Source: Streptomyces gilvus
GTDB taxonomy: Bacteria > Actinomycetota > Actinomycetes > Streptomycetales > Streptomycetaceae
NCBI RefSeq assembly: GCF_022513565.1
Contig: NZ_JAKWBE010000007.1
Span: 186,001-250,000 of the forward strand
Reading direction: 5' to 3'
Length of the DNA: 64,000 nucleotides
Numbering within the stretch: the first letter of the stretch is position 1; each line of letters starts with the position of its first letter. The translations under genes were made by a program, and so were the position numbers. Below are positions 35,231 to 42,428 of the stretch, piece by piece. Under the pieces are notes generated by a model that saw only the letters and a list, made by a program, of their open reading frames with translations, was not told where the DNA came from and did not search any database.

Positions 35231-37171
35231 TCATTGGGCCTTCAGGGTGATCTCGATCGAGGTGTCCAGGCCCTCGCCCGACTTCAGGGCGGTCCAGAAG
35301 TCGCCGTTCTCGTGCAGCACGATGGTCACACCCTTGCCACGGTAGATGAGTCCCGCCGCCTCGCCCTTCTTCAGCGTGCCCTCGCCCACGAGTTTGAAGG
35401 TGCCGTTCTTGATGTTGGCCTCGATGTCCCTCAGGAACTGCGGGCCGTCCTCTTTGAGCTTCTTGTACTTCGTGCCGAGCGCGTCCTCCACCAGTTTCTT
35501 GTGGCGCAGGAAATGGTCCTTGAACCTCTTCGGATCCCCTTGGCCGACCGTCGGTTTCCGGGCCGCCTCGGACTCCTCCTTGGTCATGCGGCCGGCGGCG
35601 TGATCGGCTTCGGCGGCCTTCTTGCGCGCCTCCTCGGCCACCTTCCTGGCCTCCTCGTCGCAGCCGTCCTCCGCGAGTACGACGTAGCCGGGGTCGCCCG
35701 ACGCGAGGACCGTGGTTCCGGTGCCGGCGGAACCGGTTACGTTGCCGCTGCTGTCCGGGGCCGTGCCGTCGTACGGGATCCGGGGGCGCGGCGATGCGAT
35801 CGTGCAGCCGGCCTGTCTGGCCTTCCTCTCGGCTTCCTCGGCCGCCTCGTCGGCCTTCTTGGCCGCCTTTTCGGCCGCCGCGGCATCACCCGCCTTGGCT
35901 GCTCGCTTCGCGTCCTCCGCGGCCTCGGCCGCTTCCTCCGCGAGCCTGCCGAGTTTGCCGAGCTTGCCGAGGTCACCGACCTTTTCGACGAGCTTGGCGC
36001 CGTCGTAGCCGGGGATGAAGAGGGAGCCGATGTTCCACAGGACGTGGCTGACGGCGCGGGTCTTGTGGCCGTTCTTCCAGTCGTTGGCCGTGTCGTCGCC
36101 GATGAAGATGTCGTAGAGGACGGTTCCGCCGGTTTTCAGCGAGGCGCCGCCCCAGCCCAGGATGGCGCCCAGGTGATCACCCTTGGACCACTTGTCGCGG
36201 GCGTCCTGGGTGTTGTTCATCCAGTCGTGGCCGAGTTGTCCGCCGTAGTCGCCGATGCCCTTCAGGGTGTCGACGGGGTGGCGGACGATGTCGTAGATGC
36301 CGGTGACGTCGCCCCAGACGCCATCCACGAAGATGCCTTGGCCGACCTGTTTGATCTGGTCGCCCGCGCAGCCGAAGAAGGCGCCGACGCCGGAGAAGCA
36401 GCCGGGGTCGTGCGACGCGCCGGTGCCTGGGTCCTTGTGGTGGTCCGTGTCGGTGGTGGTTCCTGCGGTGTGGTGTTCGGTGTTGGCTCCGGTACCGTCG
36501 CCTGACCTTGCGTCCATGCCGCCGCCCGCGGGCGCGGGCGGGCAGGCCATGCCGGTGACCTTGCAGACCTGGGCCTCGATGCCGCCGTAGATCTGCGGGC
36601 CCAGGCTGCTGACCAGCAGCGCCGTGATGATGGCGGCGACGATGGCGACCAGGCCGGCGTACTCGACGGCCGTCTGGCCGTCGTCGCGGCGCCAGCGGAT
36701 CATGCGGGCGAGGGAGAAGGGGCGGTGCCCGGCGCGGTCGGGGGCGGGGGTGGCGTACCACTGCCTGCTCTCCGGCTGGAGAAGGAAGCAGAGGATGAGG
36801 GTGGGGAGGAAGAGCTGGAGTCCGGCGCGGCCGGAACCGGCGGCGAGGTTGGCCAGGCTGGCGAGGATCAGCCATGCCTGTACGGCGACGAGCCCGCGCC
36901 GCGTCCAGGGGCCGCCGTGCCGGCTGTGCCGGGCGAGCCACCAGCCGAGGGTGCCGGGGGCGGCGGCGTAGGCGACGCGGGCGACGACTCCCGCGTCGAG
37001 GGTGTCGTACGAGGCGGCGGTGAGCAGGATGCCGAGGGCGCCGAGGACGGTGAAGGCGAGGAGGACGTGGAGGAGGATGAAGGCCACCGACAGCGGGCGC
37101 GGTGGCTCCCCGCGGTCTGCGGGCTCGCGCCCGTCCCCCGGCCACTCCGCCACTCCCCCGACCGACGTCAT
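35231..37171 (-). CDS. chimeric Flp-prepilin / polymorphic toxin-like protein
   Basis: A 646-residue protein starting at ATG 37171 (GAGGGG six bases before; an upstream start at 37204 is weaker). Residues 27-131 contain about four membrane segments. Residues 165-171 read G-QTAVEY followed by a hydrophobic helix (AGLVAIVAAIITALLV): this is the G/xxxxEY class III prepilin site, with the same residues as in the Flp pilin at 41178-41408. Next come a linker with paired cysteines (CFSGVGAFFGCAGDQIKQVG), a region like polymorphic-toxin pre-domains (DWMNNTQDARDKWSKGDHLG, GHKTRAVSHVLWNIGSLFIP) and an Ala/Lys/Glu coiled coil. The last about 108 residues (RFKDHFLRHKKLVEDALG, then GLIYRGKGVTIVLHENGDFW and TA) resemble colicin D/BECR-type RNase toxins. 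The family assignment of the last domain is by pattern only. Confidence 0.8.
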   Translation of the reverse strand: MTSVGGVAEWPGDGREPADRGEPPRPLSVAFILLHVLLAFTVLGALGILLTAASYDTLDAGVVARVAYAAAPGTLGWWLARHSRHGGPWTRRGLVAVQAWLILASLANLAAGSGRAGLQLFLPTLILCFLLQPESRQWYATPAPDRAGHRPFSLARMIRWRRDDGQTAVEYAGLVAIVAAIITALLVSSLGPQIYGGIEAQVCKVTGMACPPAPAGGGMDARSGDGTGANTEHHTAGTTTDTDHHKDPGTGASHDPGCFSGVGAFFGCAGDQIKQVGQGIFVDGVWGDVTGIYDIVRHPVDTLKGIGDYGGQLGHDWMNNTQDARDKWSKGDHLGAILGWGGASLKTGGTVLYDIFIGDDTANDWKNGHKTRAVSHVLWNIGSLFIPGYDGAKLVEKVGDLGKLGKLGRLAEEAAEAAEDAKRAAKAGDAAAAEKAAKKADEAAEEAERKARQAGCTIASPRPRIPYDGTAPDSSGNVTGSAGTGTTVLASGDPGYVVLAEDGCDEEARKVAEEARKKAAEADHAAGRMTKEESEAARKPTVGQGDPKRFKDHFLRHKKLVEDALGTKYKKLKEDGPQFLRDIEANIKNGTFKLVGEGTLKKGEAAGLIYRGKGVTIVLHENGDFWTALKSGEGLDTSIEITLKAQ

Positions 37172-37311
37172 TCCCGTCCCCTCGTCAACCACCCGCTGGA
37201 ACACGCGGGTTCATGTGAGGCCAGGCAGCAGGCCACGGCCTCAATGCGGTCTACGACAGGGACCGACGGTAGGGGGGAGGCGGTCGGGCAGCATGGGCCC
37301 GTAGACCCAAA

Positions 37312-37418
37312 TCAACGCCCAAGGGGAAAGGGCATCCGGTCTGGGTCTCGACCTGGCGATGGTGCTGCGAGGTCAGCCGGTCCATCCAGGCCCTCACTTC
37401 CTGTTCCAGCTCGATCAT
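37312..37418 (-). pseudogene. possible remnant of a RelE/HigB-type toxin gene
   Basis: In the 312 bp gap before the toxin-like gene, the minus strand opens with MIELEQEVRAWMDRLTSQHH, resembling the N-terminus of actinobacterial phage-Gp49/HigB-type toxins (M-x-LEPEVR-x-W-L-x-x-L). After QVETQT the frame is lost; the +1 frame continues with RMPFPLGR and a stop, where an intact family member would continue (LRMPxxxxLGxGLxELRF). The remainder of the gene is absent. The resemblance is short, so it may be chance. Confidence 0.3.
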
Positions 37419-37483
37419 GTTCGGCTCGGACACAACCGAACGTAGGGGGCTCCGAGAGGCGAGAGCCCCTTCACCGGGCGGCT

Positions 37484-37993
37484 TCACTCATACGTGCGTC
37501 CGGTGCCCGAATAGGCTCCGGCTCCCTTCCTCGGCAGTACCGCCCACATGCGCGTGCCGCCGCCCGGTTCGCGGGCGTCGCCGAAGCCCCAGTCGCCTTC
37601 GCAGGAGCGGACCACGCAGGACAGCAGCCGCAGGGTGGAGCGGCGGCGGGCGTCGCAGGCGACGGCGAGGCGGGGGTGGGTGTGGCGGGGGTGACTGTCG
37701 TAGAGGATCACGCGGAGGGCGGCGTCGCGGTAGCGGAGTGAGACGTAGACCTCGGCTGCGGGGGTGAACCGGCAGGCACAGGCGGCGAGTTCGCTCACGA
37801 CCTGGACAGCCGCGTCCGTGACGTCGAGCAGGTCGTGGGCGCGCAGGATGCTCCGCGTGGCCGCCCTCGCGATCGCCGGGCTCTGCGGGGCGGCGGGCAG
37901 GGTGAGGCTGTAGGTGAGGTTTTCGGGTGTGGGCGGGGGCGGCGGGAGTTCGAGGGCGGGAGTGGGGAGGCACGTCGTCATGGGTGTGGGCAC
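37484..37993 (-). CDS. HATPase_c (anti-sigma-like) ATP-binding protein
   Basis: A 169-residue protein of the RsbW-like HATPase_c type common in Streptomyces. GTG 37993 is chosen because AAGGGAG lies 7 bases before it; an ATG follows four codons later. Visible blocks: QSPAIARAATRSILRAHDLL, then VVSELAACACRFTPAAEVYV (degenerate N-box, where the usual N is replaced) and RVILYDSHPR; GFGDAREPGGGTRMWAVLP is the glycine-rich ATP lid end. It is divergent from an XRE/DUF397 pair, forming the familiar three-gene regulatory triad of Streptomyces development and antibiotic control. The changed N-box may mean weak or no ATPase activity. Confidence 0.8.
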   Translation of the reverse strand: MPTPMTTCLPTPALELPPPPPTPENLTYSLTLPAAPQSPAIARAATRSILRAHDLLDVTDAAVQVVSELAACACRFTPAAEVYVSLRYRDAALRVILYDSHPRHTHPRLAVACDARRRSTLRLLSCVVRSCEGDWGFGDAREPGGGTRMWAVLPRKGAGAYSGTGRTYE

Positions 37994-38169
37994 AGCTGAA
38001 CTCCCTTGGTCAGAGGGTGGATTGAAACTCCGGTGCGCCGCACGGTGGCTTGTCTCCCTGACGCGGCCCACCCCTCCCAGGGGAGGAGACTGCGGGCAGG
38101 CTCGCGCGATGCGCTTCCGGTTGGGCAGCGGGCGGTCGTAATCGACCTGTCACTGACTGTAGAAGAATC

Positions 38170-38187
38170 AGTGGCACATGTGCCACT
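38170..38187. promoter_or_regulatory. 18 bp perfect palindrome in the triad's divergent promoter region
   Basis: AGTGGCACATGTGCCACT is a perfect 18 bp palindrome about 85 bp upstream of the XRE regulator gene and 175 bp upstream of the ATPase gene. It is a strong candidate operator for the XRE regulator. Confidence 0.5.
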
Positions 38188-38273
38188 CAATCACGAACAT
38201 TGCCTCCATCGAGTTGGATCGGTGAAGGTCCCAGGGCAGACTGAGCCCGACCAAGAGGGGAAGAAGGCTGCTG

Positions 38274-39125
38274 ATGCCAACACGGCCCACGCCGACCGAG
38301 CGCCAAAAGCGTCTGGGCGCCGAGTTGCGGAAGATGCGGCTCGCGGCAGGCAAGACCACGGAGTACGCCGCCGGATTGCTCGGGCTGGACCGTACGAAAG
38401 TGTCCAACATGGAGTCGGGCATCCGCACCGTCTCCCCCGAGCGCATCCGGATACTGGCCAGCAACTACGACTGCCCGGACGAGGCGTACGTCGAGGGACT
38501 GGTCGCCATGGCCGACACTCGCGTGCGGGGCTGGTGGGACCAGTACCGAGGGCACCTTCCGCAAGGGTTGCTGGACGTAGCCGAGTTGGAGTGGTTCGCC
38601 ACGCGGCTGCGGACTCTGCAAACGGTCCATGTCCCCGGCCTGCTGCAGCTGAGCGGGTACGCACGCGCAATCTTCGACTCGGCTCTACCGCCGTTGTCCA
38701 AGTCAGAGGTGGAGCTGCGGGTGGCCCAGCGGGTGCAGCGGCAGCAGGTACTGGAACGCGATAATCCCGTCGAGTACATCGCTTACGTCCATGAGTGGGC
38801 GCTTCGGATGCAGTTCGGCGGCCGTCGGACGACTCGAGAGCAACTGCAGCACCTGTGTGAGATGTCGGAGCACGACAACGTCGAAGTCCGGGTTCTCCCG
38901 GTCGAGGTGGGCGCCTTTCCCGGTGCCGGACACGCGGTGCTCTACGCGAGCGGCGTCGTCTCCCAACTCGACACAGTGCAGCTGGATTCGGCCCATGGGG
39001 GCGAGTTCACCCACGCCGAAGCACAGCTTTCCAAGTACAGGGCCCACATGGACTGGTGGCAGGCCAAGTGCCTGGACCCGAAGACATCACGCGACTTCAT
39101 CCACAGCATCATCCGCCAACTCTGA
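38274..39125 (+). CDS. XRE-family regulator with Scr1/DUF5753 domain
   Basis: A 283-residue regulator. An HTH of the Cro/CI type occupies about residues 10-68 (KRLGAELRKMRLAAGKTTEY and AAGLLGLDRTKVSNMESGIR). The C-terminal domain (RGWWDQYRGHLPQGLLDVAE, VHVPGLLQLSGYARAIF and VLPVEVGAFPGAGHAVLYA) is the DUF5753/Scr1 domain found almost only in actinobacteria. WhiJ and AbaA-linked regulators have the same layout and act together with a DUF397 partner, which follows 9 bp downstream. Target genes unknown; the palindrome at 38170 is a candidate site. Its place beside the toxin-like gene may link the two. Confidence 0.92.
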   Translation: MPTRPTPTERQKRLGAELRKMRLAAGKTTEYAAGLLGLDRTKVSNMESGIRTVSPERIRILASNYDCPDEAYVEGLVAMADTRVRGWWDQYRGHLPQGLLDVAELEWFATRLRTLQTVHVPGLLQLSGYARAIFDSALPPLSKSEVELRVAQRVQRQQVLERDNPVEYIAYVHEWALRMQFGGRRTTREQLQHLCEMSEHDNVEVRVLPVEVGAFPGAGHAVLYASGVVSQLDTVQLDSAHGGEFTHAEAQLSKYRAHMDWWQAKCLDPKTSRDFIHSIIRQL

Positions 39126-39134
39126 GGATCGAAC

Positions 39135-39326
39135 ATGGCTGAGATCATCTGGGAAGAGCCCTTCTGCGCCGAGGGCAACAACTGCTTCCGCATAGGCACC
39201 GACGCCGAAGGCAACGCCTACATCGCCGTCGCCGGGCAGGAGGAGCGCTACCTCAGCGACAGCCGGGACGCGTTGCGGGCGCTGGTGCGGGACATCAAGG
39301 CCGGCAAGGTGGATCACCTGCTCTGA
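39135..39326 (+). CDS. DUF397 small partner protein
   Basis: A 63-residue acidic DUF397 protein (MAEIIWEEPFCAEGNNCFRI, then DSRDALRALVRDIKAGKVDHLL). DUF397 proteins pair with Scr1-type XRE regulators and are thought to counteract them. Two cysteines (C11, C17) are present as usual. It follows the XRE gene after 9 bp. It converges on the OmpA-domain gene, with 7 bp between stops. Confidence 0.92.
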   Translation: MAEIIWEEPFCAEGNNCFRIGTDAEGNAYIAVAGQEERYLSDSRDALRALVRDIKAGKVDHLL

Positions 39327-39333
39327 CGGTACG

Positions 39334-39975
39334 TCAGCTCCCTGACCTCGGGAACGTCACCTCCACCCGGCGGTTCTTCTTGCGGCCGTCCTCCGTGGAG
39401 TTGTCGGCGATCGGGTACTGCTCGGCGTAGCCGCGTACGTCGAAGATGATGTTCGGGTCGTTCAGATCGTCGTCCAGGACCGCCTGTACGGCGTTGGCGC
39501 GCTGCTTGGACAGGACGACGCCGTGGGCGTGAGTGCCGAGGTTGTCCGTGAAGCCGAAGACGCGTACCTGGGTCGCGTTCTGTTTCTTGATCTCGTCGGC
39601 GATCGCGGCGATCCGGGCCTTCGCGTCGGCGTTCAGCTTCGCGCTGTCCTTGGCGAACAGCACCTCGGCCTGCAGCGCGAAGGTCACTTCGGTGTTGGTG
39701 TCCTCCCGGCGCTCGTCCCCGGACTGGTCCTCGACGACCGACTTGATGTCGAGGACCTTGGGGGCGGCGAGGGTGGCGCCCTCGGGGAGCTTGAGGTCGG
39801 GGTCGTTGGGGTCGATCTTTACCGGGGCGGAGGCCGACGTGTCGGTCCCCGGGGGGACGCTGGGGTCGTCGTCGGCGTGAGTGGCCGTGGCACCGACGAT
39901 GTTGGCGGCGACCATGAGGGCGGCCGCCGTGAAGACCAAGGGGAGGCGTGGAGTGGTGGTCACGGTGGGCCTCAC
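39334..39975 (-). CDS. secreted OmpA-like peptidoglycan-binding protein
   Basis: A 213-residue secreted protein. GTG 39975 overlaps the stop of the upstream lipoprotein gene (GTGA). After an N-terminal hydrophobic segment (LPLVFTAAALMVAANIVGAT) and a low-complexity linker, the C-terminal about 115 residues are an OmpA domain: VLFAKDSAKLNADAKARIAA, QVRVFGFTDNLGTHAHGVVL, SKQRANAVQAVLDDDL and DGRKKNRRVEVTF. The conserved Asp/Arg of the domain (TDN..., NRRV) are kept, so it should bind peptidoglycan. It is the last gene of the Tad operon and could anchor the apparatus to the cell wall. Confidence 0.9.
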   Translation of the reverse strand: MRPTVTTTPRLPLVFTAAALMVAANIVGATATHADDDPSVPPGTDTSASAPVKIDPNDPDLKLPEGATLAAPKVLDIKSVVEDQSGDERREDTNTEVTFALQAEVLFAKDSAKLNADAKARIAAIADEIKKQNATQVRVFGFTDNLGTHAHGVVLSKQRANAVQAVLDDDLNDPNIIFDVRGYAEQYPIADNSTEDGRKKNRRVEVTFPRSGS

Positions 39976-40559
39976 CCGGAGATCTTGATCGTGGAGGTGG
40001 CGAAGCCCGGCAGCTGGAAGTCCACGTCGGTCGTGCTCGTCGGCGGCGAGGGGAACTGCATGAAGACCGGAAGGGACTGTCCCGCCTTCAGGGCCGGCAG
40101 ACCCGTTGTGGTCAGAGGCCGTCCGTCCGTGTCCCGCAGGACGTAGTAGCGCTTCTTGCCCGCGGAGTCCACGAGGGTCGCCCCGCCAAGCGAACTTCCG
40201 TTCTTGATGATCTCGGTCTCGTTGCCACTCAGGTTCGACGGGATGATGGCGGTGTCGGCCCCGTCGTTCTTGAGCGTTCCGTTCACTGTGACGAATCCAC
40301 CGGAGTCCCGAGTGACCGAAGTGATCTGCAGGAGCAGGCTGTTCGGGCCCTTCAGTTCGGCCAAGGGCTGGCTGGACTGCCCTTCCTGAGCACTCGGCTG
40401 GGACCCGCCGCTCTTGGAGGCGGATGCCGAGGTCTGCGGCTTCTTGCCGTCGTCGCCTCCACCACCGCCGCAACCGGACGCACCCAGGGCCAGTCCGGCC
40501 ACAACGGTGAACGCGACCATCCCCCTGCGGGCCCTCGCAGTGAACCGAATGCTCATCAC
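39972..40559 (-). CDS. Tad-operon lipoprotein
   Basis: A 195-residue protein with a clear lipobox: VVAGLALGASGC-GGGG (cysteine at about residue 30), so it is lipidated and exposed outside. A Ser/Gln/Pro-rich linker leads to a beta-rich domain (LLLQITSVTRDSGGFVTVNG, TLKNDGADTAIIPSNLSGNE, YYVLRDTDGRPLTTTGLPAL), reminiscent of DUF4352-like immunoglobulin-type folds. The start is GTG 40559 or ATG 40556, both behind GAAGGA. It is encoded between the TadG-like and OmpA-domain genes and probably works with the latter. Confidence 0.85.
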   Translation of the reverse strand: MMSIRFTARARRGMVAFTVVAGLALGASGCGGGGGDDGKKPQTSASASKSGGSQPSAQEGQSSQPLAELKGPNSLLLQITSVTRDSGGFVTVNGTLKNDGADTAIIPSNLSGNETEIIKNGSSLGGATLVDSAGKKRYYVLRDTDGRPLTTTGLPALKAGQSLPVFMQFPSPPTSTTDVDFQLPGFATSTIKISG

Positions 40560-40572
40560 TCTGCTTCCTTCT

Positions 40573-41178
40573 TCACTCGTCGTTCGCTTGTGACTCGGCC
40601 AGGTGGACGTCGAAAAGATCCTGAGGCTTGGGCAGACCCGTGGGGTCGTCCGGATTCAGGTCCCAGTTCTTGTCCTTGCAGGTGAGCTCAGGCAACGGGG
40701 CGCCCGCGGCAGCCTCACCGGGCAACTCGAACGTGCAGAGGGGTTCGATCACGGCGGTGGCCTGGGCATCGGACTTCATGTTCTCGGTGCCTGGTACGAC
40801 GGACTGCCCAACAGTCTTGTTGGTCGTGACCCCGACCGTGTAACTCAGCACGTCGTGCTGGCAGGATTCCAAGCTGGCGTCGTTCTGCGCGGCCAGTTGA
40901 CCAGCGCGGCCGCATCCGTCGACTGCCCCGACACCCTTGAAGATGTCCCCCCACTTGGTGGGGTCGAGGATGTCCAGAGTCCACTGGCCCGCGAGTTGGT
41001 CGCGGGTCTGCTGAGCCGCCGCCAGCGCCGCCGCGTCGGCCGCGGTCTGGGCACCGTTCCGGTTCACCGCGGCCTGGCCGACCGCGAAGTAGGCGAACGC
41101 GAGAAAGAGCAGACCCGCCACCACCATGATGTAGATGGGGAAGGCCTGCCCTGTGTCGCCGAATTTGCGCGAAGGCAT
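40573..41178 (-). CDS. TadG-like pilus-assembly protein
   Basis: A 201-residue protein starting at ATG 41178, overlapping the Flp pilin stop by one base. The N-terminus reads MPSRKFGDTGQAFPIYIMVV, a TadE/TadG-type prepilin-like segment with a glycine before the hydrophobic helix, though the usual EY is absent. It continues with AAVNRNGAQTAADAAALAAA, the TadG/TadE-like NRNGAQTAADAAAL motif. Cysteines in the C-terminal domain (C108, C121, about C167 and C182) may form disulfides. It is likely a minor pseudopilin of the Flp system. Confidence 0.82.
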   Translation of the reverse strand: MPSRKFGDTGQAFPIYIMVVAGLLFLAFAYFAVGQAAVNRNGAQTAADAAALAAAQQTRDQLAGQWTLDILDPTKWGDIFKGVGAVDGCGRAGQLAAQNDASLESCQHDVLSYTVGVTTNKTVGQSVVPGTENMKSDAQATAVIEPLCTFELPGEAAAGAPLPELTCKDKNWDLNPDDPTGLPKPQDLFDVHLAESQANDE

Positions 41179-41408
41179 CAGGTGATCTTGGCGATCTGCG
41201 CCTTGATCGCGTCGAGAATCGCCTGCCCGATGTCCGTGCCCGTGATCGCCAGCACGATCGCCACAACCACCGCGATGATCCCCAGATACTCCACCGCGGT
41301 CTGCCCCTTGTCGGCGGCGCGACGCTGCATGGCCTCGACCGTCGTGTTCTTCCAGCCATTCACACGCACCTTGGCCGCCACGGCCTTCTTCAGCATCAGG
41401 TCGCTCAT
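41178..41408 (-). CDS. Flp-type pilin
   Basis: A 76-residue major pilin of the Flp/Fap type. ATG 41408 is preceded by GGAGGGG at the right distance. The prepilin site is DKG-QTAVEY (G/xxxxEY), cleaved before Q by a TadV-type peptidase, followed by the hydrophobic helix LGIIAVVVAIVLAITGTDIG and a short C-terminal AILDAIKAQIAKIT. The leader before the cleavage site is long and basic, typical of actinobacterial Flp pilins. The same G-QTAVEY segment is built into the toxin-like protein encoded at 35231-37171. No prepilin peptidase gene is in the window. Confidence 0.92.
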   Translation of the reverse strand: MSDLMLKKAVAAKVRVNGWKNTTVEAMQRRAADKGQTAVEYLGIIAVVVAIVLAITGTDIGQAILDAIKAQIAKIT

Positions 41409-41538
41409 GGTGGTCCCCTCCGGGTTCGCTTCCGACGCCGGAACCGTACGGCGCGGCACCCCGTTCGCCCCAGGGCCCCAGGGCCCAATCGCGGGCCCAA
41501 TCCCGGACCCAGACGCTCCCCCATCCCGGCACGGCCGC

Positions 41539-42384
41539 TCACCCCAGCCCTCGGCCCGAACCGGGCGCCGTGCCGAGCCACTTGGCCGCCGCCTCGGCCC
41601 GGCTGGTGCTGTGGAGCTTGGCGAAGATGCGGTTGATGTGGTTCTTGACCGTCTTCTCGCTGATGAAGCACGTGGCGGCGATCTGCTGGTTGGTCATGCC
41701 GGACGCGATGAGGTCCATGATCTCCGCCTCCCTCGTGCTGAGTTGGTAGCGCTTCCTCAACTGTGCCACAGATGGTTGCGTTTGCGAAGTGGTTTGGGGG
41801 TAATCGCTGCGCTGCAAGGGGAGTGAGGGTGTGTCAGCGTATGCAGTCGCACTCCCTAAGCCCTCCGGAAGCGGCTCACCCGGCGCCCGGCGCGTCTCGC
41901 GCAGTTGCGCCAGCAGCGCTCCCGTCGCCGTCGCCGTGAGGTGGGGGCGGCCCTGTCTGATGTCCCGTACGGCCGACACCAGTTCTTCCGCCGTGAACTC
42001 GCCGTGGACCAGGTAACCCACCGCTCCCCGGCGCAGCGCCTCCTGGACGATCTCCGACTCCCTGCTGTACGTGAGCATCACGACCGGCGCCAACGGCACC
42101 AGGTACGGAAGGGCCGAGATGCCGTCCACGCCGGGCATCCGGACGTCCAGGAGGACGATGTCGGGGCGGTGCTGACGGGCCGCCTCGTAGGCCTCGCGGC
42201 CGTCCGCCGCCTCCGCCACGACCGTGATGTCCTCGCGGCCGGAGAGCAGGGCGGTCAGGCCCGCGCGGACCACGGGGTTGTCGTCCGCCACCACCACCTT
42301 GAGCGGTGCGGCGGCCGAGTGGACCTGGAACGGGTTCGGCGGCGGCTGCGCGGAACCGGGGTGGGGGTAGGCCTGTTCCGGCAT
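41539..42384 (-). CDS. LuxR/NarL-family response regulator in the Tad cluster
   Basis: A 281-residue response regulator. Receiver domain about 28-145 with VVVADDNPVVRAGLTALLSG and phosphoacceptor D80 in PDIVLLDVRMPGVDGI; LuxR-type HTH near the C-terminus (YQLSTREAEIMDLIASGMTN, then QQIAATCFISEKTVKNHINR). ATG 42384 has GAGGAGG in front; a second possible start (42432) overlaps the kinase stop. It partners with the histidine kinase just upstream and probably controls the Tad operon, or the pilin genes that begin 130 bp further on. Confidence 0.9.
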   Translation of the reverse strand: MPEQAYPHPGSAQPPPNPFQVHSAAAPLKVVVADDNPVVRAGLTALLSGREDITVVAEAADGREAYEAARQHRPDIVLLDVRMPGVDGISALPYLVPLAPVVMLTYSRESEIVQEALRRGAVGYLVHGEFTAEELVSAVRDIRQGRPHLTATATGALLAQLRETRRAPGEPLPEGLGSATAYADTPSLPLQRSDYPQTTSQTQPSVAQLRKRYQLSTREAEIMDLIASGMTNQQIAATCFISEKTVKNHINRIFAKLHSTSRAEAAAKWLGTAPGSGRGLG

Positions 42385-42428
42385 CGGCGGCCTCCTCTCG
42401 TGGGCGTGGGGGGACGTGGGCTGCGTGC

